Assembly (NCBI GenBank): GCA_030598305.1
Contig: JAUVQC010000114.1
Location: 1-5,299, forward strand
Origin: Actinomycetes bacterium
GTDB taxonomy: Bacteria; Actinomycetota; Acidimicrobiia; UBA5794
Reading direction: 5' to 3'
DNA: 5,299 bases
The notes under the pieces were generated by a model, which was not told where the DNA came from, made no database searches, and saw only the letters and a program-made list of their open reading frames with translations. Numbering within the stretch: position 1 is the stretch's first letter; each line of letters begins with the position of its first letter. The translations under genes and the position numbers were made by a program. Positions 1 through 5,299 of the stretch are shown here, piece by piece.

Positions 1-2247
1 GATCGTTCCGGACTCCCCGAAGCGGTCCACACCAATGGGAACGACCCTCTGGCCGAACACGGACCCGAGCCATGCCATTGAGTGGGACGCCGCGTCGTGG
101 ACGGTCACGATGGGAGCCGATCGTTCGTCTGGTCCAATCAAACGCCCGATCTGACCGAAATCGTGCGGCACCGTTGACGTTCTCGTAGCGTCTGCCAGAG
201 CATCGAGCCAGCCTCGGTACAGGCGGTCGAGGCTGGTGACATCGATAACGGTTACGGACAGGCCTTCGTCCGAAAGATGATCGGCTGCCGCGAGGACCTC
301 TGGCATGACCGGACCCGACGCCGCGATGACGAGTGGCTCACCCCCAGCGGGTTCGACGAGGCGGTATCCGCCGGCAAGGACATCCGCCATGTGGGCTGCC
401 CGGCCGATGCGTTCGGTGGCACTGTCGAACGGTGATTGGTCGATGGGTCGGGTCGACATGCGGATGTACAGGCTGGTCCCTTCGTCATCGGACAATCGTG
501 CAATGCCATCGAGGAGGAGCCAGTCGAGTGCCTTCCCATAGGTTGGTTCCGTCTGGGTGATACCCGGAACCTCGAGGCCAACCGAAGGCGTGATCGACGA
601 CTGGTGCGCACCGCCCTCGGGAGACAACGTGATACCGGCCGGTGTCCCTGCAACGATGAACCGTGAGCCGTTGTACAGCGAGTAGATCATTGCATCGAGG
701 CCCCTGAGGACGAACGGGTCGTACACCGTGCCGATCGGAATCAGCATCTCTCCGTGGTGCTCGTGGGCGAGTCCCAGCTGTCCGAGCAGAAGGAACAGGT
801 TCATCTCGGAGATACCAAGTTCGATGTGACGGCCGATCGGGCTCGGCTTCCACTTGAGGACCCGGTCCTGATCGAAGTAGTCGTGCCGCTCGGTGGTCGC
901 ATATACGCCGTGGGCGTTGATCCATCCACCAAGGCTCGTTGAAACGGAGACGTCGGGTGACACCGTGACAAGGCGTTGTGCAAGGACTTCATTGCGTCCG
1001 AGCGCGACGAGAGATCTTCCGAACGCTTCCTGGGACGACGTCGTTGGCTTCTGTCGAGCATCGGATTCGTCGGGTACAACCAGGACTGGACGTGGAGGTG
1101 TCGGTTCGTTGTTGACCTCGTCGCCGATCCGCGAGCAGATGATCCCCGGGGCAGACTCCTGTGGAAAACGATCCCACTCCGAGTCGGCCGTCAACCCGAA
1201 TTCGTCACGAAGCTTCTCCACCTGGGCCGCGCTCATCAGTGCCGAGTGGTTCATGGGGTCTCCGATAATTGGAAGGCCCCACCCCTTGATCGTGTAGGCA
1301 AACACGACACTCGGACGATCGGTGACCGAGTCGCATGCTTGATATGCCTCGACAAGGACGCGCATGTCATGCCCGCCGAGGTTCTGGATGACAGAAGCAA
1401 GGTCCGAATTGCTGATTCCAGAGATCGCATCGCTCACCTCCGATGCTGCGCTCGCAAGGAAGCGTGTGCGCAGCTCGGTCCCGGTGTACGCGAACAGGCT
1501 CTGGTATTCCTCGTTCGACATCGCATCGATGTGTTCGCGCACTGATTCCCCGCCGGGTTCGGCGAACAACGATTGGAGCTTCGTGCCGTACTTTGCCTCA
1601 ACCACATGCCATCCGGCGTCACGGAAGAAGCTCATGAGGCGTTGCGCCTGGATCCCGGGGATGATCCGATCGAGGCTCTGTCTGTTGAGGTCCACGATGA
1701 GCATGACGTTGCCAAGGCCTTGAAGCGATGGATCGGCAATGGCCTCCCACACGTTTCCCTCATCGAGTTCGGCGTCACCAGCAATGGCGATGAAACGGGC
1801 TGGTCGTGTCTCGCCGAAGTGGTCGTCGACGTAGCGACGGGTTGCCGAGGAAAAGAGTGGTGCGACCGCGCCGAGGCCAACTGATCCCGTAGAGAAGTCA
1901 GAGACATCCGGGTCCTTGGTTCGCGACGGATACGCCTGGAGTCCTCCGAACTGTCGGAGCGTTGTCAGATAGCTGCGGTCGAGCTCACCAGTGAGGTATT
2001 TGATGGAGTGATACAACGGCGATGCGTGCGGCTTGACCGCAACCTTGTCGTCCCCTCCTATGTGTGCGAACCACAGAGCGGTCATGATCGTCGCCATTGA
2101 CGCGCATGAAGCTTGGTGTCCACCGACCTTGATCTCCGTGTCGCCGCGGCGGTTTGCGTAGTCGATCATCCGTGTCGAGAGCCACAGCAGTCGCTTCTCG
2201 ATCTCTTCGAGCGCGTCGAAATCTACGTCAGCCGGCATCTGGTCCAT
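1..2247 (-). CDS. AceE-like thiamine-diphosphate 2-oxoacid dehydrogenase E1 (pyruvate dehydrogenase E1 family), C-terminus cut by window edge
   Basis: An uninterrupted minus-strand frame encodes 749 residues and runs off the left edge. The order follows E. coli AceE: a pyrophosphate-binding domain (about 40-370), a pyrimidine-binding domain (about 405-600) and a transketolase-like C-terminal domain (from about 615). Visible marks are GGHQAS with H44, PHASP with H74, the thiamine-diphosphate/Mg motif GDAELDE (157-163) paired with DLN (186-188), GGHD (291-294), TIKGWG (319-324) followed by H334, E481 in GISEMN, and EGGAH with H548. From memory these match AceE H106, H142, D230/N260, H407, E571 and H640. 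The family oxidatively decarboxylates pyruvate and passes the acetyl group to E2 lipoyl groups in the cytoplasm. Two oddities are GDA instead of GDG and an N-terminus about 60 residues shorter than E. coli AceE. An in-frame TAG at 2260-2262 allows only the ATG at 2247 or the one at 2238; no strong ribosome binding site is seen. About 50 residues are probably missing at the C-terminus. The family is secure; pyruvate as the substrate is not. Confidence 0.88.
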   Translation of the reverse strand, partial: MDQMPADVDFDALEEIEKRLLWLSTRMIDYANRRGDTEIKVGGHQASCASMATIMTALWFAHIGGDDKVAVKPHASPLYHSIKYLTGELDRSYLTTLRQFGGLQAYPSRTKDPDVSDFSTGSVGLGAVAPLFSSATRRYVDDHFGETRPARFIAIAGDAELDEGNVWEAIADPSLQGLGNVMLIVDLNRQSLDRIIPGIQAQRLMSFFRDAGWHVVEAKYGTKLQSLFAEPGGESVREHIDAMSNEEYQSLFAYTGTELRTRFLASAASEVSDAISGISNSDLASVIQNLGGHDMRVLVEAYQACDSVTDRPSVVFAYTIKGWGLPIIGDPMNHSALMSAAQVEKLRDEFGLTADSEWDRFPQESAPGIICSRIGDEVNNEPTPPRPVLVVPDESDARQKPTTSSQEAFGRSLVALGRNEVLAQRLVTVSPDVSVSTSLGGWINAHGVYATTERHDYFDQDRVLKWKPSPIGRHIELGISEMNLFLLLGQLGLAHEHHGEMLIPIGTVYDPFVLRGLDAMIYSLYNGSRFIVAGTPAGITLSPEGGAHQSSITPSVGLEVPGITQTEPTYGKALDWLLLDGIARLSDDEGTSLYIRMSTRPIDQSPFDSATERIGRAAHMADVLAGGYRLVEPAGGEPLVIAASGPVMPEVLAAADHLSDEGLSVTVIDVTSLDRLYRGWLDALADATRTSTVPHDFGQIGRLIGPDERSAPIVTVHDAASHSMAWLGSVFGQRVVPIGVDRFGESGTI

Positions 2248-2284
2248 GGGGCTCGCAGGCTAACTGTCTGGTGTCCTGTGCCTG

Positions 2285-2743
2285 CTACGACTCCGCCTCG
2301 GCGGCGGTAGCGACGTCATCGAGATCCTGGGCAAATGCCTTCTTTGTGGCATTCTCGAAGAACCTCCCGACGGTGGCCGTCATGAACTTGGCCATGGTTC
2401 CAACCGCCTCGGCTCCGAAGTCCATGGTGACCTGACACGAGCTGTCGCCCATCGGGGTCACGCTCATTTCGGTGGTGTACTTCGAGCCGTGGCTCTCCGC
2501 GTTCACCACGTACCTGCGGCCAGCATCGATCTCGGTGACCCACATCACCTCGGTTGCTTGCTTTCCGAACATCGTGCGCGTCTCGCGCCACTTCGTTCCG
2601 ATCTCGAATCCGGTTCCCTCCGAGAGGATCTCGACGGATTCGATCGCCGAGATCGTTTCTTCGAAGCTCCTCAGGTCGGTCATGATCGTCCACAGAACAT
2701 CCGCTGGTGCAGCGATCTCGCGTGAAACAGATATCGTCTTCAT
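2285..2743 (-). CDS. SRPBCC (START/Bet v1-like) family protein, polyketide cyclase/dehydrase type
   Basis: This 152-residue cytoplasmic protein has no signal peptide or membrane segment. It begins with a beta strand and the typical SRPBCC opening, APADVLWTIMTDL (residues 12-24), followed by short beta strands about residues 35-108 and a long C-terminal helix about 113-147 ending in a DL motif. The length fits a single SRPBCC domain. Such domains form a deep hydrophobic pocket that binds lipids, polyketides or other small molecules; some are enzymes and some are carriers. No catalytic residue set identifies a reaction, so the ligand is unknown. The start is well supported: GGAAGGAG lies four bases before the ATG. 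The stop is 37 bases upstream of the AceE-like gene on the same strand, so the two are probably co-transcribed with this gene first. A role linked to that enzyme is inferred only from position. Confidence 0.85.
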   Translation of the reverse strand: MKTISVSREIAAPADVLWTIMTDLRSFEETISAIESVEILSEGTGFEIGTKWRETRTMFGKQATEVMWVTEIDAGRRYVVNAESHGSKYTTEMSVTPMGDSSCQVTMDFGAEAVGTMAKFMTATVGRFFENATKKAFAQDLDDVATAAEAES

Positions 2744-2747
2744 GTCG

Positions 2748-2755
2748 CTCCTTCC
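2748..2755 (-). promoter_or_regulatory. Ribosome binding site of the SRPBCC gene
   Basis: On the minus strand this reads GGAAGGAG, strongly complementary to the 16S rRNA 3' end, with a four-base spacer to the ATG at 2743. The spacing is slightly short but workable. It fixes the start of the first gene in the minus-strand operon. Confidence 0.7.
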
Positions 2756-2766
2756 CGTGCAGCCAC

Positions 2767-2795
2767 ATCCTATCCGCGGAGCGCGAGGCCCTCGA
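2767..2795 (-). promoter_or_regulatory. Candidate promoter of the SRPBCC/AceE-like operon
   Basis: On the minus strand TAGGAT (2772-2767) fits the actinobacterial TANNNT -10 pattern. TCGAGG (2795-2790) is a weak -35 match, 17 bases upstream. Transcription would start near 2760, giving a leader of about 17 bases that includes the GGAAGGAG ribosome binding site. The geometry is consistent, but the -35 matches TTGACA at only three of six positions. Confidence 0.35.
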
Positions 2796-2818
2796 CGGCT
2801 GTATGTCGAAAGGTGACG

Positions 2819-2824
2819 TAGCCT
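2819..2824 (+). promoter_or_regulatory. Candidate -10 element upstream of the foldase lipoprotein gene
   Basis: TAGCCT matches TANNNT. Initiation about seven bases downstream would give a short leader of about 17 bases carrying the GAAAGG ribosome binding site. No convincing -35 is present at 16-18 bases upstream. The same hexamer occurs just before the last gene (4908-4913), which may be chance. Confidence 0.25.
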
Positions 2825-2835
2825 CCCGGTTCTAT

Positions 2836-2841
2836 GAAAGG
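2836..2841 (+). promoter_or_regulatory. Ribosome binding site of the foldase lipoprotein gene
   Basis: GAAAGG lies six bases before the ATG at 2848. It supports this start over in-frame ATGs further upstream (2707 and 2803), which would bury the lipoprotein signal peptide inside the protein. Confidence 0.55.
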
Positions 2842-2847
2842 TATTGC

Positions 2848-3747
2848 ATGAAACGATTCCTCGCGGTGGTGGCCGTGTTCTCGATTGTCGTGTCCGCGTG
2901 TAGTGGAAGCGACGAGATCGTTGCGTCGGTGAACGGCGAGGATGTCACGCGTTCCCAGGTCGAGGTCCTCGTTCCGGACACTGACGACCCGTCCGCAACG
3001 ACGGACTTCACTCGCTACCTCTCTGTCGTCATCCAATGGGAGGCGATCTCCCAAGCTGCTGCAGCTGAAGGCATCGAGCCAACCGACGACGAGATCGACG
3101 CACGACTCGATGAACTTGTGGCCAACCAGGGCGAGGGAGCCACCCTCGAGGAGTACCTCAACCAGGTACAGGCATCCGAGGAGGGCATCCGCCAGTTCAC
3201 CAAACAGCTCATTATCCAGGATGCCATCCAGGCAAATCTTTCGGATGGCGAATCCGTGAGCGATGACGATGTCAACAGCGAGCTGGCGAACAACAGGCTC
3301 GATTGGACGGTCGTGTGCGCCCTCCACATCCTCGTCCTGACCGAAGAAGAAGCGATTGCGACACAGGAGCGTCTTGATGCGGGTGACGACTTTGCCGTCG
3401 TGGCCCAGGAGGTTTCCATCGATACAGCCTCGGGTGCCAACGGTGGCGACCTTGGATGCGCCTCACCATCGGACTACGTCGAGTCCTTCGCTGCCGCAAC
3501 GTTGGCAGCTGACATCGATGTCGTGACCGAACCGGTCGAAACAGAGTTCGGGTTCCACCTCATCCTGGTCACACAGCGCGAGGAGGCCACACCAGAGGTT
3601 GTGCGCGTTGCCATGGAGCGGGATGCGCTCGCAATAGCGGTCGACGGCTGGTTCAAGGGCGTTATCGAGTCTGCCGATGTCACGGTTGACGAAGAGATCG
3701 GCGTATGGGTCACCGATCCGACTCCACAGATCCTGACGGTCAACTAG
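2848..3747 (+). CDS. Parvulin-type peptidyl-prolyl cis-trans isomerase lipoprotein (PrsA/SurA-like foldase)
   Basis: This 299-residue exported lipoprotein has the signal peptide MKRFLAVVAV... and lipobox VSAC, with C18 the predicted lipidated residue. Residues about 23-150 form an acidic, mostly helical SurA_N/PrsA-like chaperone region beginning with IVASVNGEDVTRSQ. The parvulin isomerase domain spans about 155-244 and shows ALHILV (H160), DDFAVVAQEVSID (180-192), GGDLGC (199-204), EPVETEFGFHLI (228-239; H237). The two histidines and D192 lie where parvulins carry active-site residues. The family speeds proline isomerisation and folding of secreted proteins outside the membrane. C157 and C204 lie inside the isomerase domain and could pair. 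The start at 2848 is chosen for the signal peptide and the GAAAGG site; the frame is open further upstream, but that stretch overlaps the divergent gene. The next gene, 80 bases downstream, encodes a secreted wall hydrolase, a plausible folding client (inference). Confidence 0.88.
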   Translation: MKRFLAVVAVFSIVVSACSGSDEIVASVNGEDVTRSQVEVLVPDTDDPSATTDFTRYLSVVIQWEAISQAAAAEGIEPTDDEIDARLDELVANQGEGATLEEYLNQVQASEEGIRQFTKQLIIQDAIQANLSDGESVSDDDVNSELANNRLDWTVVCALHILVLTEEEAIATQERLDAGDDFAVVAQEVSIDTASGANGGDLGCASPSDYVESFAAATLAADIDVVTEPVETEFGFHLILVTQREEATPEVVRVAMERDALAIAVDGWFKGVIESADVTVDEEIGVWVTDPTPQILTVN

Positions 3748-3761
3748 CCGACTCCGTCGGC
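3747..3761 (+). other. Short perfect hairpin directly after the foldase gene
   Basis: GCCGAC, loop TCC, then GTCGGC form a perfect six-base-pair GC-rich stem that begins on the last base of the foldase TAG stop. No T-run follows, so it does not meet the pattern of an intrinsic terminator. It could be a weak transcription pause or mRNA end-protecting structure, or chance. Confidence 0.25.
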
Positions 3762-3827
3762 GAAACGCTCCGCTCTCGAAAACCTGATTCAGCTAAACGG
3801 CTCAGCTCGCATGCCGATACCACCTCC

Positions 3828-4853
3828 ATGGCTTGGAGAAGGATTCTCGTTATCGCGGTGAGCGTTGTCTCGTTCGTTGCAGTGATGCCAGGAGTCGCAC
3901 TCGGTGCGGACCTTGGCGAGGACGTCGACTACGACCTCGTGTTCCCCATCGACGGCCCCCACCACTTCTCCGACACATTCTGGGCCGGGCGCTCCCACGG
4001 ATTCCACACCGGCCAGGACCTCATGGCGGACAAGATGACGCCGGTGGTTGCTGTCGCGTCAGGTGTCATCCGACTTGTGAACTGGACATCGCAATCTCAA
4101 ATGAATCCTGACCGCTGTTGCTCCCTCGTTATCAAACACGATGATGGATGGGAGAGCTGGTACATCCACCTCGACAACGACACGACCGGTACGGACGACG
4201 GCAAGGGGTGGGGAATCAAGCAGTTCGTCAGGCCAGGTGTCCGGGTAGAAGCCGGTCAACACATCGCTTGGGTCGGTGACAGCGGGAATGCAGAGAACAC
4301 CGACCCACATGTCCATTTAGAGCTGCGTGACCCATCGGGCACGATTGTCAACTCGTACAGCTCCCTGGTTGCCGCTGGTGGCAATGACATCGGACACGGG
4401 CCTCGTGATCCGCTCATAGGCGGAGCACGAGTACTCAGTCGGGGCCTCCATGGCGCCGATGTGCGGGCGCTGCAGGTGGCCCTCGAGGACCTCGGCCACA
4501 GCGTCGGCGGTATCGACGGCAGGTTCGGACCGTTGACCGAGGATGCTGTCGAGGCGTTCCAAGCGGACTTCGGACTCGACGTCGATGGGAGGGTGGGGCG
4601 AGCGACAAGGACCGCCATTGCAGGACTTGAACACGACGACGCGACCGGTGCGATTCTGTCCGTCGGTTCCCGTGGCAGCGGGGTCAGGACACTTCAGAGC
4701 TCGCTCAACACGCAAGGATTCGAGGCCGGACCGGCGGACGGAATATTTGGGCCGTTGACATTACGAGCCGTTCTCTCCTTCCAGAAGTACTCGAAGCTGT
4801 GGGTCGACGGCCTCGTCGGTCCCCGTACCCTGGCCGCCCTCGGCATGGGCTAA
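3828..4853 (+). CDS. Secreted M23 family metallopeptidase with two C-terminal peptidoglycan-binding repeats
   Basis: The 341-residue protein starts with a Sec signal peptide (MAWRRILVIA..., cleavage likely after ALG, residues 24-26). The M23/LytM domain spans about 38-183 and has every key residue: HTGQD (H60, D64) and H163 of HVH as zinc ligands, and H114 (WYIHL) and H161 as likely catalytic histidines. Two PG_binding_1 repeats follow, at about 204-267 and 278-339, each with the DGRFGPLT/DGIFGPLT turn and a VEAFQ/VLSFQ helix. M23 enzymes cut peptide cross-links in peptidoglycan; the repeats would hold the enzyme on the wall. A vicinal CysCys (97-98) precedes the central strand, followed by HDDGW. 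The start is chosen for the signal peptide. The frame is open upstream to at least 3705, overlapping the foldase gene, and no ribosome binding site precedes 3828, so this start is less certain than the others. Whether it shares a transcript with the foldase gene, 80 bases upstream, is open. Confidence 0.92.
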   Translation: MAWRRILVIAVSVVSFVAVMPGVALGADLGEDVDYDLVFPIDGPHHFSDTFWAGRSHGFHTGQDLMADKMTPVVAVASGVIRLVNWTSQSQMNPDRCCSLVIKHDDGWESWYIHLDNDTTGTDDGKGWGIKQFVRPGVRVEAGQHIAWVGDSGNAENTDPHVHLELRDPSGTIVNSYSSLVAAGGNDIGHGPRDPLIGGARVLSRGLHGADVRALQVALEDLGHSVGGIDGRFGPLTEDAVEAFQADFGLDVDGRVGRATRTAIAGLEHDDATGAILSVGSRGSGVRTLQSSLNTQGFEAGPADGIFGPLTLRAVLSFQKYSKLWVDGLVGPRTLAALGMG

Positions 4854-4907
4854 GGGAACCGGCATCAACGCACCTCAGGTCCCAGCCCCATTTCGAGATA
4901 GGTGCGA

Positions 4908-4913
4908 TAGCCT
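4908..4913 (+). promoter_or_regulatory. Candidate -10 element for leaderless transcription of the last gene
   Basis: TAGCCT fits TANNNT and ends six bases before the A of the ATG at 4920, the spacing expected if transcription starts on that A. Its first three bases are also an in-frame TAG that rules out any start further upstream. No ribosome binding site lies between it and the ATG, which favours a leaderless mRNA. No clear -35 is seen. Confidence 0.35.
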
Positions 4914-4919
4914 TGGTAC

Positions 4920-5299
4920 ATGACCGATCGATCAAACGAGAGCCCTGCACGTAGCGGCCTCGTCGCCGCGGTACTCGGCGCAGTGTTCCCCGGCCTCGGG
5001 CACGGGTACATCGGGCGGTGGTGGCGCGCCGCAGCCATGGTGGTGCCAACGATCGGTCTGATCGCGCTGGTCGTGGTCGTAGCACGTACGCCGCGTTTCG
5101 AGCTCCTAGGAGTCCTCGTGTCACCTGCGGTCCTACGCGGGATCCTCGTCGCCAACCTCTTCATCGTCGTGTGGCGCGTCGCTGGGGTCGCGGACCCCTA
5201 TCGACTCGCCCGCGGGCACACGAGCGCTTGGACCACAGCGACCGTTCTGCTGCTCGGATTCCTTGTCGCGCTGCCCCACGTTGTGATTGCCAGATACAC
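4920..5299 (+). CDS. Multi-pass membrane protein N-terminus, possibly an LCP (LytR-CpsA-Psr) family protein; cut by window edge
   Basis: The first 126 residues are visible and the frame runs off the right edge. After a short polar N-terminus come hydrophobic stretches at about 12-30, 36-55, 62-86 and 104-124. They include FPGLGHGYIGRWWRA (23-37), a glycine-rich membrane hairpin motif seen at the N-terminus of various membrane proteins. The fourth segment ends in LVALPHVVIARY (115-126). From memory, this layout and a PH motif at the end of the last membrane segment occur in actinobacterial LCP proteins, which attach polymers to the cell wall using an outside catalytic domain. That domain would lie beyond this window, so the assignment is tentative; another membrane protein with the same N-terminal module is possible. 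The start is firm: an in-frame TAG sits nine bases upstream. The gene follows the M23 peptidase by 66 bases. Confidence 0.6.
   Translation, partial: MTDRSNESPARSGLVAAVLGAVFPGLGHGYIGRWWRAAAMVVPTIGLIALVVVVARTPRFELLGVLVSPAVLRGILVANLFIVVWRVAGVADPYRLARGHTSAWTTATVLLLGFLVALPHVVIARY

Noticed and set aside
976..1545. Plus-strand open frame of 189 codons opposite the AceE-like gene, and other plus-strand frames at 252-1884
   Set aside because: They lie antisense to a 749-residue frame with a full set of family motifs. Their translations are rich in Arg, Ser and Pro and show no domain.
1..2247. Transketolase or DXP synthase as the identity of the large enzyme
   Set aside because: These share the thiamine fold, but the GGHQAS, PHASP, GGHD and EGGAH segments follow AceE order and spacing.
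2316..2768. Second minus-strand frame overlapping the SRPBCC gene
   Set aside because: Its translation is a charged, low-order sequence. The other frame has the SRPBCC pattern and a good ribosome binding site.
2707..2847. N-terminal extension of the foldase from upstream ATGs (2707 or 2803)
   Set aside because: Either start would place the lipoprotein signal peptide internally, and the longer one overlaps the divergent gene. The ATG at 2848 has a ribosome binding site.
2770..3327. Minus-strand open frame of 185 codons across the start of the foldase gene
   Set aside because: It is antisense to a gene with a signal peptide and isomerase motifs, and its product resembles nothing.
3705..3827. 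N-terminal extension of the M23 peptidase from 3705
   Set aside because: It overlaps the end of the foldase gene and adds 41 polar residues before a clear signal peptide.
3748..3827. A riboswitch (such as a c-di-AMP type) before the M23 gene
   Set aside because: Cell-wall hydrolase genes in actinobacteria can carry one, but 80 bases is too short and I see no matching conserved core.
4705..5124. Minus-strand open frame across the M23 end and the membrane gene start
   Set aside because: It is Arg-rich, spans two plus-strand genes and the gap between them, and has no recognisable domain.

Overview
The window is a high-GC bacterial chromosome segment with five protein-coding genes arranged around one divergent promoter region. 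A Gram-positive-type actinobacterium is likely, possibly of the Acidimicrobiia; this rests on protein style and base composition, not on a marker gene. The supporting signs are a foldase lipoprotein with a classical lipobox, a secreted M23 peptidase with peptidoglycan-binding repeats, an LCP-style membrane N-terminus and a possible leaderless start. No RNA gene, mobile element, CRISPR array or long repeat is visible.

Left half, minus strand: an SRPBCC-fold small protein (2743-2285) is followed after 37 bases by a large thiamine-diphosphate enzyme (2247 to beyond position 1). The enzyme is related to the homodimeric pyruvate dehydrogenase E1, AceE. The two genes look like one operon. The enzyme reads without interruption for 749 codons and is cut by the window edge, probably about 50 residues before its end. 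It keeps the AceE active-site histidines and glutamate. It lacks the N-terminal stretch that E. coli AceE uses to dock on the E2 core, and an in-frame stop just upstream shows that this is not a start-site artefact.

Centre: a 104-base divergent intergenic region (2744-2847) holds a plausible promoter and a good ribosome binding site for the minus-strand operon. It also holds a weaker promoter and ribosome binding site for the plus-strand genes.

Right half, plus strand: a lipoprotein with a parvulin-type peptidyl-prolyl isomerase domain (2848-3747) is followed by a secreted M23 metallopeptidase with two C-terminal peptidoglycan-binding repeats (3828-4853). Last comes the N-terminal part of a multi-pass membrane protein resembling the membrane region of actinobacterial LCP (LytR-CpsA-Psr) proteins (4920 to beyond 5299). 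Together these suggest a cell-envelope cluster: a foldase outside the membrane, a wall hydrolase that could be its client, and a possible wall-polymer ligase. The central-metabolism operon on the other strand has no obvious functional link to it.

I do not see a clearly new multi-gene system. The most unusual element is the short, E2-docking-less AceE-like enzyme paired with an SRPBCC protein.
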